From Balneolaceae bacterium (lineage in GTDB: Bacteria > Bacteroidota > Rhodothermia > Balneolales > Balneolaceae): a DNA stretch of 64,000 nucleotides. The translations under genes and the position numbers were made by a program. The DNA lies in the NCBI GenBank assembly GCA_017640665.1, contig JAEPQE010000002.1, positions 62,001 to 126,000 on the forward strand, written 5' to 3'. The notes beneath the pieces are model-generated. The model saw nothing but the letters and a program-made list of their open reading frames with translations. It made no database searches and had not been told where the DNA came from. Positions 54,175 through 62,325 of the stretch are shown piece after piece (within the stretch, counting starts at the first letter, position 1; each line of letters opens with the position of its first letter).

Positions 54175-55026
54175 TTAAATCAGTATCAAAATCGAGGTTA
54201 ATGCAAGGATCAAGCCTGCTTTTTGTTTAGTTGAAAGTTTATCTTTCCAAACCACGAAGCCAATCAAAGCCCCTAGTATAACATTTGCCACATTTGTTAT
54301 AGAAAAAACAAGTGAGCCGAATATTTCGTGCAAGGCTAAAATTAAGAAAAAGGAAGAGTAAAGGTTAGCCACTCCAATAATTATTCCGTTAAGAATTTCT
54401 TTTCGCGAAAAACTTAGCTCTTTTTTATAAGCAAGTACCATCATTCCTAAAACAAAAGAAGAAAAGAATATCATCCCCAGAAAAGTGTATTCAGAAAGGA
54501 TTCCTGCAAATTCACTTTCAAAAACTTTAAGTGAAGTATCGGCTATACCTGTCATTACGAAAAGAAGTATCGGAAAGATAAAATCGACCGATACCTTTGA
54601 TTGATTCACTTTCAATTTAGGGAGCAGGAGATACAATGATATAAAGACAAGTACTATCCCGAAGTATTTAATCCCTGCAATTGATTCTCCATATATGAAT
54701 ATGCTGACGGCAATTGGGATTACCAGCGACATTCGCATGGCAGCGATACTGATTCCCATCCCTATTTTATTTAATGAAGCACTGTAAAGGAAAAGGTTTG
54801 CTATGAATACAACTCCCAAAAAAATGGCCAGTATTAAAACCTGAGGTGGAAGTTCAGGTACGTTTACAAGAGGATCATCAGTAATAAAAAAACTAATACA
54901 GGCTGCAACTAAATAATTGATACAAAGAACATTTAAAACCCTGCTCTTTGACTGTTCTGCTACTTTGAGGAAATGTGCGATAGTAAGCGAACACCCTACG
55001 CTAAGAGAAATATAAAGTATACCCAT
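54175..55026 (-). CDS. EamA/DMT-family transporter
   Basis: 283 residues, about ten hydrophobic helices in two EamA-like halves (for example ISIAAMRMSLVIPIAVSIFIYGE and VFSITNVANVILGALIGFVVWKD). The short loop with Gly-Glu after helix 4 is typical. Substrate unknown. Its ATG overlaps the upstream stop as TGATG, and the pta ATG lies five bases after its stop. Confidence 0.8.
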   Translation of the reverse strand: MGILYISLSVGCSLTIAHFLKVAEQSKSRVLNVLCINYLVAACISFFITDDPLVNVPELPPQVLILAIFLGVVFIANLFLYSASLNKIGMGISIAAMRMSLVIPIAVSIFIYGESIAGIKYFGIVLVFISLYLLLPKLKVNQSKVSVDFIFPILLFVMTGIADTSLKVFESEFAGILSEYTFLGMIFFSSFVLGMMVLAYKKELSFSRKEILNGIIIGVANLYSSFFLILALHEIFGSLVFSITNVANVILGALIGFVVWKDKLSTKQKAGLILALTSILILI

Positions 55027-56738
55027 CAGTCGATTAGACTAATACCTGTATACCCGAAATAAATGACATTCTGAGGACGGTTATGAAGCCTTCGGGAGGT
55101 GTAATCAACATTGCGTTGCAGGTGGTTAATAATACCGGAAACTGTTCCTTCACGGTTTTTAATCGCATCTGCAATGTAGTAGGTGAAAATGCTGTGTCGT
55201 TTCTGATCTCCGTTAGCCACCGAAAAGTCTCTGGAACGTTGATTTTCGGTAGCTCCAAAAATGATTATTGAGTCGCTGTTATTATCTGTTACAACCTTCG
55301 CTAATGATTCATTGAGTCCGCTGCGCTCATTTTCTGAGTTAATGTAATCCAGGTCGTTTATCACTACAATTTCTTCAACGGGTAATCCTGATAATCCCCT
55401 TAGTAAAGAATTGAGATTTATATTTTGGTAGCGGTTTGGCTCAGTTGAAATAACCTCTGTATCTCCCCTTTCATTTCCCACGGCATATCCTGAGACATAT
55501 ACAATTAATCGTTTTTGTGGGCGGCGGAGTTTATTTGCAAAGCGGCCGTATGCCAGACTTAATCTTTGCTGAGAATCGATATTTATCGCTTTATCAATAT
55601 TCTCTTGCGGAATTCCTAAAGCATTTTGAAAGTACTCTTCCATCAATCGGAGATCCCGTTCCGCATACGTTCTCTCTGAGTAACCGCCCTGATACTGCCC
55701 GTTCGATAGCATGAAAACAAAAGTGCTGTCGTTATTTGTTCGAAGTGCAGGGATATTGTTTTCAACATCTACATTACCAAATGGGATATTGGGAATCGCA
55801 ATAATAGAAAGCTGAGAAGCAAATTCTGAGGGTCTCCAGATTGGATACGCATCCGTTTTAGAAATCCAGGTTTCAGAAATACCGTAAAGCACCTTATACC
55901 AAAGACTGTCTTCTTCAACCAGTTTCATTTGGCTACCAAAGGCCAGATCGGTAAGAATGTTTCGTGAGTTCAATTCAGGTTCATCCCTAAGCGCTGTTAC
56001 CTGAGTAGAAACCACTGCAAAACTTTCAAAGATATTCTTTAACAGAATTATCTCTGTATACGTTTTATTGTTGAAATTCACCTCCAGCTCAATGGCGTCG
56101 CTACTATCGTATTCAAAAACTTCCGGGTTTAAATCTTCAATCAAGTTGATGGAATAGGTAGAATTTTCCGGTTGTATTTCTTTTTCACCAATAATGATAT
56201 CACCTTTGTGGAATATGGAATAAGTTGCTCTGGAATCCGATTCAGGTGAAACGGTAATAATTTCTGTCTCCTCTATACTACCGGTTTTACGGAGTAGCCT
56301 GCTCTCCCCAGTGGGAGTAGCTTCTCCAATTGGTTTCATATTCAGGAAAGAACTAAGGGTAATAAAGCCAGCTGTACCAAAAAGAATATTCTGACTAATG
56401 TTGTTATCGGTAACCGTTAGTGCAGAGGTAGTAGCTATACCCGCGCCTGCTAATCCTAATAAAACCGATTTCCAAGTTGGTCGGTACTGTTGAATATAAC
56501 GATCTGTTTTTACTCGTTGGGCGTACTCGAAGGTGTTTTCAGCTTTGAGTTGATAAGTTACAATCGGTGAGTTAGGATTTGTGGTTCCAACTCGTTCAAG
56601 AAATCTTTCTGAACTCAGTAATTCAAAATCGTTCAAATCTGTTTCATATTGATTTTCAACTACCCATTTCGAACTTGAACATGCCGAGCTGATGAGTAGC
56701 AGAAATAATATCAAGGATTTAGTAACGAATAATTTCAT
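55026..56738 (-). CDS. Caspase-fold (C14-like) lipoprotein with SH3-type domain, catalytic dyad apparently lost
   Basis: 570 residues with a lipobox signal (MKLFVTKSLILFLLLISSAC). A middle SH3b-like region (about 245-300) contains VSTQVTALRDEP and LWYKVLYGISETWIS. The C-terminal 270 residues match the caspase/metacaspase pattern: LSIIAIPNIPFGNV, AERDLRLMEEYFQNALGIP, KRLIVYVSGYAV, VEEIVVINDLDYI, SIIIFGATENQRS and SIFTYYIADAI. Where active enzymes have GHG and DxCxS-type motifs, this has SGYAV (about residue 415) and NDLDYI (about 455), so both His and Cys seem absent. A binding or regulatory role is inferred. It is coupled to ackA (TAATG) and to the EamA gene (TGATG). Confidence 0.72.
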   Translation of the reverse strand: MKLFVTKSLILFLLLISSACSSSKWVVENQYETDLNDFELLSSERFLERVGTTNPNSPIVTYQLKAENTFEYAQRVKTDRYIQQYRPTWKSVLLGLAGAGIATTSALTVTDNNISQNILFGTAGFITLSSFLNMKPIGEATPTGESRLLRKTGSIEETEIITVSPESDSRATYSIFHKGDIIIGEKEIQPENSTYSINLIEDLNPEVFEYDSSDAIELEVNFNNKTYTEIILLKNIFESFAVVSTQVTALRDEPELNSRNILTDLAFGSQMKLVEEDSLWYKVLYGISETWISKTDAYPIWRPSEFASQLSIIAIPNIPFGNVDVENNIPALRTNNDSTFVFMLSNGQYQGGYSERTYAERDLRLMEEYFQNALGIPQENIDKAINIDSQQRLSLAYGRFANKLRRPQKRLIVYVSGYAVGNERGDTEVISTEPNRYQNINLNSLLRGLSGLPVEEIVVINDLDYINSENERSGLNESLAKVVTDNNSDSIIIFGATENQRSRDFSVANGDQKRHSIFTYYIADAIKNREGTVSGIINHLQRNVDYTSRRLHNRPQNVIYFGYTGISLID

Positions 56739-57955
56739 TAAGCCCAGGGAGTTTGTTTTGATGCGATAGCAATTTTTGCAGCGTCAATAGCTATTACTAA
56801 TTCTTCGTTCGTTGGGATAACGTAGACTTCGGTATTTGAGTCTTCGGAATGAATTTTTTGGTCATCAGGAAGATTATAATTCCTTATCGAATCAACTTTC
56901 ACACCCAAACCCTCCATTTCGGAAAGAATTTGTTCCCTGATTTTTGGAGCATTCTCCCCTATTCCTCCTGTAAAGATAATGGCATCTACTCCATTTAAAG
57001 CGGCGATATAAGATCCGATATACTTCTTCGCCCGGTAACAGAATACATCAATTGCTTCTTTACAGCGACGGTCTCCGTCCTCTGCTTCCTCAAGTAAATC
57101 ACGCATATCAGCAGCGTAACCACTTAACCCAAGTAATCCGCTATGTTTGTTTAAGAGTGCGTGAACATTAGCCAAAGATAATTCTTCTTTCTCGATGAGG
57201 TAGAATAAGATAGAAGGATCAATATCCCCACTTCGTGTTCCCATTACTAATCCTTCAAGTGGTGTAAAACCCATGCTCGTATCGTAAGAATCACCATCTT
57301 TAATAGCTGTAATTGAACCACCATTTCCCAAATGACAAGTGATAATCTTAGAACCTTCCTTAGGCTTTCCGGAAAGCTTGTAATACTGCCGACTTACATA
57401 ATAGTGGGAAGTCCCATGAAAACCATATTTCCTGATCTTATATCTTCTATAAAGTCGGTTCGGGATTCCATATAGATAAGCATGTTGAGGAATAGAATGG
57501 TGAAACGCTGTATCAAAAACAGCAACATGAGGTACATTTGGTAAATGCTTCTTAGCAGCTCTTATTCCTTGTAAATTCGGTGGATTGTGGAGAGGTGCAA
57601 TATCAAAAGCGTGTTCTATAGCTTCTTCTACATCTTCATCAATTAGAACAGAGTCTTTGAAGGTCTCTCCTCCATGTACTACCCGGTGACCAACGGCCTC
57701 GATTTCATCCAATGAATGCAAATAGCCGTTGTCGGCTTCAAGCAACAACTCCATGATCACTTTAAGTGCTACTGCATGGTTGTCTATAGCCATGGATTTC
57801 TTAACTGCTTTTTCGCCTTTGAACTCCTGCTTAATGATGGAAGTTACAGCACCAATTCTTTCCACTAAACCTTTACAAAGTGTTTTTTTCTTGTCAGAAT
57901 CAATGAGTTGATATTTGATGGATGAACTACCGCAATTTATTACAAGAATCTTCAT
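56738..57955 (-). CDS. ackA: Acetate kinase
   Basis: 405 residues with the family signatures VINCGSSSIKYQLID, VGHRVVHGGE, VFDTAFHHSIP, YGFHGTSHYYVS, ITCHLGNGGSITAIKDG, DTSMGFTPLEG, TRSGDIDPSI and FTGGIGENAP. It makes ATP from acetyl-phosphate (or the reverse). It follows the OMP gene by three bases, and a caspase-fold gene overlaps its stop. Confidence 0.96.
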   Translation of the reverse strand: MKILVINCGSSSIKYQLIDSDKKKTLCKGLVERIGAVTSIIKQEFKGEKAVKKSMAIDNHAVALKVIMELLLEADNGYLHSLDEIEAVGHRVVHGGETFKDSVLIDEDVEEAIEHAFDIAPLHNPPNLQGIRAAKKHLPNVPHVAVFDTAFHHSIPQHAYLYGIPNRLYRRYKIRKYGFHGTSHYYVSRQYYKLSGKPKEGSKIITCHLGNGGSITAIKDGDSYDTSMGFTPLEGLVMGTRSGDIDPSILFYLIEKEELSLANVHALLNKHSGLLGLSGYAADMRDLLEEAEDGDRRCKEAIDVFCYRAKKYIGSYIAALNGVDAIIFTGGIGENAPKIREQILSEMEGLGVKVDSIRNYNLPDDQKIHSEDSNTEVYVIPTNEELVIAIDAAKIAIASKQTPWA

Positions 57956-57958
57956 GAC

Positions 57959-59260
57959 TTAAAAAGAAATTATGGCTCCCAGCCCAATTAACTGACGAAA
58001 TGCAAAATTTGATTCAGAACCGGACGGATCCGATAACCAGAACGGGACATCATAACGAATAAAAAACCCCCGATCCTTACCTAAATAATCCGGAATGTTT
58101 ACAGAAAGTTGGAAACCTATTCCGGCATCCAATAAAAGAGTTCCTTCTGGAATATCAGATACTACAGGAGGCAGTATATCTGGAAAAGCAGCCTGGTCGG
58201 GATCCTGGATTACGGTGAAATCATTACCTATTCCTGCATCAGCAAATAAATATGTCCTTAACTCAGCTAAATCTCCAACGATTGCAACATTTTTAATGGC
58301 CTGATTTATTGGATTAGGAAACTCAATCTCAGTATTAAATGCCAACATCGACTTATAAAGAGGAAATAGAACTCTTACATCAGAATTTTTTACAGAATTA
58401 AGCATGTTAATATCTCTATTCAGATATCCCCTGAGGTTTGCACCTCCTCCAACCTGAAAACTTCCGGCTTCCAGCAAAGGCGTTGGAACAGTTCCTTTTG
58501 CCCTCGAAACTCCTTTATTTAGCCAGTCCTGAGGCGAGCTCATACTTGTCAAAAACAAGTATTCAGGTGCAGTTTTTTCGCTTGCAAGCCCACCAAAAAT
58601 TCGAAGCCTTAATTTAAATTTATCATTCAGTTCAATTTTCTGTAGTAGTTCTAAAGTTCCAACTGTAAAATTTTCAGTCTGGTTATCTATATCTTGATTG
58701 ATTGAAGCTCTCGCAAAAAACTGACCTATTTCTGGAGTAGCGCTCCATTTAAACTCAGCTCCAACTAATGACTTCCATTCACCCTGCCAGAGTATTTTAT
58801 AAGGTCGGTATTCAGAGTCAAACATCTTTTCTTTTGAGAAGAATACACTCAGTTCTCTGTAATTATATTCGTAAAAGCCAGACTGCCAACGCTTATTAAA
58901 CTGGATTCGATGTTGTGAATACCCTGTTCTAATACTACTTATTAGTTGGATGCTCCCTTCATTTCCATAATCCGAAAAAGCTTTGATAGGTTCTGTAAAG
59001 GAAAGAAAGTAGGAAACCGGAAGCTCAGGAAGCCAGGTGCCAATCCATATACCCGCATCTAATCTGTGTGGACCATCTTTAAAAGTCCCTTCCACTTCTC
59101 CTAATGTCCGAACTCCCACACGGATTCCATCTACATCATTGTACCAGAGATCCGGGGCAAAAGTAAATCGATAAGGATCATCCTGTGCAAATAAATCAAG
59201 GGTACTCATCCCCAATAAGAAAAAAAATAAACATGTTTTTAAGGGATGGAAATGCGCCAC
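57959..59260 (-). CDS. Outer-membrane beta-barrel protein (Omp85-like C-terminal barrel)
   Basis: 433 residues with a signal peptide (MAHFHPLKTCLFFFLLGMSTLDLFA then Q). A beta-rich body follows, including VGGGANLRGYL (VRGY/F-like motif of Omp85 barrels), SMLAFNTEIEFPN, FADAGIGNDF, LLDAGIGFQLSVNIP and FIRYDVPFWLSD, ending GLGAIISF. Similar barrels occur as the C-terminal halves of exported M1-peptidase-like proteins in Bacteroidota; here only the barrel is present. The start overlaps the nudix gene by 22 bases. Confidence 0.7.
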   Translation of the reverse strand: MAHFHPLKTCLFFFLLGMSTLDLFAQDDPYRFTFAPDLWYNDVDGIRVGVRTLGEVEGTFKDGPHRLDAGIWIGTWLPELPVSYFLSFTEPIKAFSDYGNEGSIQLISSIRTGYSQHRIQFNKRWQSGFYEYNYRELSVFFSKEKMFDSEYRPYKILWQGEWKSLVGAEFKWSATPEIGQFFARASINQDIDNQTENFTVGTLELLQKIELNDKFKLRLRIFGGLASEKTAPEYLFLTSMSSPQDWLNKGVSRAKGTVPTPLLEAGSFQVGGGANLRGYLNRDINMLNSVKNSDVRVLFPLYKSMLAFNTEIEFPNPINQAIKNVAIVGDLAELRTYLFADAGIGNDFTVIQDPDQAAFPDILPPVVSDIPEGTLLLDAGIGFQLSVNIPDYLGKDRGFFIRYDVPFWLSDPSGSESNFAFRQLIGLGAIISF

Positions 59261-59691
59261 TCAGGTAAAATTTGATCGTTTACAAGCAGATTGTATGTAA
59301 GCCGGATGAGCCGTTTTTGTTCCGGCCATGAAAGGTACGAATCGAGCTCATCAATAGAAATCCAACGATATTCAGTGTGTTCGTCATCCAGTTCAGGGAT
59401 TACCTCATCATCAAGCGAAACGGCAAAGGCCGGGATATGGTGTATTTTATCTGTTTTGGCTTCGTAGAAGGTATTAACGGATGGGATCGTCCAGAATTCG
59501 TGAGGCTGAAGACCGGTTTCTTCCCTCAACTCTCTAAGCGCAGCTTCCCAATATTTCTCTCCCTCTTCTACTTTCCCTCCAATCATCCTCCATTGATGCG
59601 CGTATATTTTTTTTGCTGAACGGAGAAACAGAAGAAACTCAGGTATCCCTCCTTTCATTCGATATGCATACACATCAATGAGCTTTTTCAT
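59239..59691 (-). CDS. NUDIX hydrolase
   Basis: 150 residues; the NUDIX box GKVEEGEKYWEAALRELREETG is nearly canonical (GX5EX7REUXEEXGU), with flanking IGGK and PAFAVSLD strands. Likely a nucleoside diphosphate derivative hydrolase; YDHQDTE-type specificity residues are not decisive. It lies between greA (18-base gap) and the barrel gene. Confidence 0.9.
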   Translation of the reverse strand: MKKLIDVYAYRMKGGIPEFLLFLRSAKKIYAHQWRMIGGKVEEGEKYWEAALRELREETGLQPHEFWTIPSVNTFYEAKTDKIHHIPAFAVSLDDEVIPELDDEHTEYRWISIDELDSYLSWPEQKRLIRLTYNLLVNDQILPEWRISIP

Positions 59692-59709
59692 GAAAGCCTT
59701 GGAGTAGTC

Positions 59710-60183
59710 TTAGATTTCAATCTTTTTGATTTCCAGCTCTAACTTGCCTGCCGGAACCTGAATCTCAGCAACATCCCCAATTTTCTTTCCCAACAGGCCT
59801 TTTCCTATGGGCGAATCAACAGAGATTTTGCCTTTAGCAAAGTCTGCCTCATTTGGAGAAACAAGCGTATAAGCCATTTCTTTACCCATTTTCTTATTCA
59901 GAATGGTAACCTTTGTAAGCACTCTAACCTGGCTCAAATCTAAGTCTTTGGCGTCAAGGATGCGTGCATTCGCCAGAATATCTTCCAGCTTTGTGATGCG
60001 ATCCTCCATGTGTCCCTGAGCTTCTTTTGCTGCATCATATTCTGCATTTTCACTCAAATCCCCTTTTGCCCGTGCTTCAGCAATATCTGCAGCAATTTCT
60101 CTTCGTCCACGGGTTTTTAAATCCTTTAATTCTGCATCCAGCTTGTCGTAGCCTTCTTGTGATAAATATTGGATGTTACTCAT
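59710..60183 (-). CDS. greA: Transcription elongation factor GreA
   Basis: The 60183 start (MSNIQYLSQEGYDKL) gives 157 residues, the standard size. The N-terminal coiled coil carries GDLSENAEYDAAKEAQ (the DxxE catalytic region), and the FKBP-like C-domain has DSPIGKGLLGKKIGDVAEIQVPAG. GreA rescues backtracked RNA polymerase. A terminator-like hairpin lies 36 bases before the ATG. It heads the co-oriented run to pta. Confidence 0.95.
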   Translation of the reverse strand: MSNIQYLSQEGYDKLDAELKDLKTRGRREIAADIAEARAKGDLSENAEYDAAKEAQGHMEDRITKLEDILANARILDAKDLDLSQVRVLTKVTILNKKMGKEMAYTLVSPNEADFAKGKISVDSPIGKGLLGKKIGDVAEIQVPAGKLELEIKKIEI

Positions 60184-60218
60184 CGTACTCTTTGTTTCTT
60201 CAAGTTCTTTAAATAAAA

Positions 60219-60246
60219 AAAGCATTCCGCTAATGTGGGATGCTTT
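60219..60246 (-). terminator. Rho-independent terminator-like hairpin in the greA leader
   Basis: On the minus strand AAAGCATCCC and GGAATGCTTT form a ten-base stem with one wobble pair and an eight-base loop, followed by a run of seven T. It lies 67 bases after the MFS stop and 36 bases before the greA ATG. It can end MFS transcription. If the greA promoter lies upstream of it, it would also act as an attenuator. Confidence 0.75.
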
Positions 60247-60312
60247 ATCTGATCGAAAGAAAATACGGTTATAATGATTGTTTGTCTAATTTTTTGATAA
60301 CCCAAAAAAAGC

Positions 60313-61548
60313 TCAGCCTGCAGATGCCCGTTCAGGTGGTTTAAATCCAAGAATTCTTACAGCAAATATCAATGCGGAGAAGGTTAGTATTGCTCCGGTA
60401 AAAAATGGAACTCCGGGGAATATAAAAGGTGCTGAATCTGAAGTGAAATACCCAAATAGTCCGGTCATTAGAGGTGGTCCGAATATCGCAGTAAAACTAA
60501 TCAAGCTGGTTAATGCGCCCTGCAATTCTCCTTGTTGATTATCATCAACCTCATTGGCAATAATACCCTGGAGTGCAGGCCCCGAAAATCCTCCTAAAGC
60601 AAAAGGGAAAATGATCGCGAGTAAAATGGCCCCTGTTGGAGAAAAGGCAAAACCAATGAATCCGAGTGTACTAAAAACCAATCCCAGATAAACCGATTTA
60701 ACCTCTCCTATTTTTGGAATCACTATCCGAGTTAATCCTCCCTGTACTATCGCTACACAAAAACCAACTATTCCAAGAGATATCCCGACCATTGCTTCAT
60801 CCCAATCAAATTTATCCATAGTGTAGTAAGTCCACGTACTTTGAGTAGCGTGGTGAGATAGATATAAAAGGAAAAATACTGCCACTAAACCTGAGATCGT
60901 TGGGAATTTTCGAATCTGTTTAAGGGAGCCGATTGGATTGGCTCGTTTCCAGTCAAAAGGTCTTCTTTTTTCTTTTGGCAGTGACTCCGGTAGTACAAAG
61001 TATCCATATAAACAGTTAATAAAGGTTAGTCCTGCCGCAGCAAAAAAAGGTACTCGGGAACCTAATTCTCCAAGCAGGCCTCCTATCACCGGACCAATAA
61101 TAAAACCTAAACCAAAAGCGGCTCCGATCAATCCAAAGTTCTGCGATCGTTTCTCTGGTGTCGAAATATCTGCAACATAGGCACTCGCAGTAGTTATACT
61201 TGCGCCCGTTATTCCTGCAACAATACGAGCTCCAAACAACCAATAGATACTCGGAGCAAAACCAGTAACGATATAGTCTATTCCAAATCCTGCGAGTGAT
61301 AAAAGTAAAACTGGTCGGCGTCCGAACCGATCACTCAATCCGCCAATAACAGGTGCAAACATGAACTGCATGAACGCATAGCAAAACATAAGCCAACCAC
61401 CGTATAAAGCAGCTTTACTGATTCCCTCTCCTGTTAATTCCATAATAAGTGCAGGGATTACCGGGATGATGATTCCCAGCCCGGTAACATCAATCAGAAC
61501 GGTAATAAATATAAAGGCGAGCGCGGCTTTGCGGGGTTCTTTCTGCAT
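60313..61548 (-). CDS. MFS exporter of the TetA/drug:H+ antiporter type
   Basis: 411 residues, about 12 helices. The TetA-like blocks are clear: GLGIIIPVIPAL at the start, LSDRFGRRPVLL (motif A, between helices 2 and 3), GARIVAGITGASITTASAYVADIS and FGLGFIIGPVIGG (motif C). These are seen in TetA and TetA-like exporters. The protein is more distant from known tetracycline pumps than a mobile tet gene would be, so a housekeeping drug or metabolite exporter is more likely. Confidence 0.85.
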   Translation of the reverse strand: MQKEPRKAALAFIFITVLIDVTGLGIIIPVIPALIMELTGEGISKAALYGGWLMFCYAFMQFMFAPVIGGLSDRFGRRPVLLLSLAGFGIDYIVTGFAPSIYWLFGARIVAGITGASITTASAYVADISTPEKRSQNFGLIGAAFGLGFIIGPVIGGLLGELGSRVPFFAAAGLTFINCLYGYFVLPESLPKEKRRPFDWKRANPIGSLKQIRKFPTISGLVAVFFLLYLSHHATQSTWTYYTMDKFDWDEAMVGISLGIVGFCVAIVQGGLTRIVIPKIGEVKSVYLGLVFSTLGFIGFAFSPTGAILLAIIFPFALGGFSGPALQGIIANEVDDNQQGELQGALTSLISFTAIFGPPLMTGLFGYFTSDSAPFIFPGVPFFTGAILTFSALIFAVRILGFKPPERASAG

Positions 61549-61619
61549 AAGAAATTTCTTGGAGCGCTATGATAGGAGTATTTAGATGGGATTGAAAGGA
61601 CTTTGTTGGCTCTTATTTC

Positions 61620-61672
61620 TGCCTCCCTTTGGAGGGACAATAAAAATCTTCTCTTGAGAGGGGATTCAAGGG
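61620..61672. repeat. Degenerate hairpin sequence, possible relic of a family A-like element
   Basis: TCCCTTTGGAGGGA and a nearby CTTGAG/GATTCAAG-type text resemble pieces of the hairpin repeats seen around the suf genes, but the other elements are missing. It fills the spacer between the MFS and TrmH genes. The link to family A is weak. Confidence 0.35.
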
Positions 61673-61703
61673 TGCGTACTTTACTGTCAAAGTCAATCAT
61701 AAA

Positions 61704-62234
61704 ATGCACCGAAAACTAACTACCAAAGAAATACTGGAGGAAAATCTTGCTCAATCTCCTCCATCAGGATTAAGCGAGGTGAAGGTGATTCTCCACAACA
61801 TAAGAAGCCTTCATAATGTGGGTTCTACCTTCCGGTCATGTGATGCATTCGGCGTTTCCGAGCTTATATTATCGGGATATACCCCACGCCCACCCAGACC
61901 AGAGATTAACAAGACTGCGATTGGAGCAGAAGAATTTGTGAAATGGAGTAATTGGGATGATGTCTCAGAAATGTGTTCATCCTTTAAAAAAGAAGGATAT
62001 ACATTAGTTGGGTTAGAGCAAACCACAAATAGTATCCAGCTCCCCGATTTTGATGCAAAAGCTTACCCCAAACTCTGTTTAATTATGGGGAATGAGGTTA
62101 CAGGTATTGATGATGACATACTGCCCTTTATTGATGAGTTTATTTCTATTCCCCAGTTTGGTCAAAAACATTCACTTAATGTTTCAGTGGCTGCAGGAGT
62201 AATGCTCTATGCTTTGCTCGAAAAGCTGTGGTGA
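61704..62234 (+). CDS. TrmH/SpoU-family RNA methyltransferase
   Basis: 176 residues with the SPOUT trefoil-knot motifs: VKVILHNIRSLHNVGSTFRSCDAFGV (motif 1), LCLIMGNEVTGID (motif 2) and ISIPQFGQKHSLNVSVAAGVMLYAL (motif 3). It is likely a 2'-O-ribose methyltransferase on tRNA or rRNA; the single-domain form lacks an N-terminal extension. The AdoMet site is formed by the knot. It is divergent from the MFS gene. Confidence 0.92.
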   Translation: MHRKLTTKEILEENLAQSPPSGLSEVKVILHNIRSLHNVGSTFRSCDAFGVSELILSGYTPRPPRPEINKTAIGAEEFVKWSNWDDVSEMCSSFKKEGYTLVGLEQTTNSIQLPDFDAKAYPKLCLIMGNEVTGIDDDILPFIDEFISIPQFGQKHSLNVSVAAGVMLYALLEKLW

Positions 62235-62325
62235 AAATTTTAAAACAGTATTCCTTTCTTTAAAAAGACTATTGCCAAAAGTCAGAATCAGAGTATTTTA
62301 AGCCGGAACTTAAAAAAAGGATATT

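Noticed and set aside
60313-61548. Acquired tetracycline-resistance gene
   Set aside because: TetA-type motifs are present but there is no mobile element or tetR neighbour; the gene fits as a chromosomal MFS exporter.
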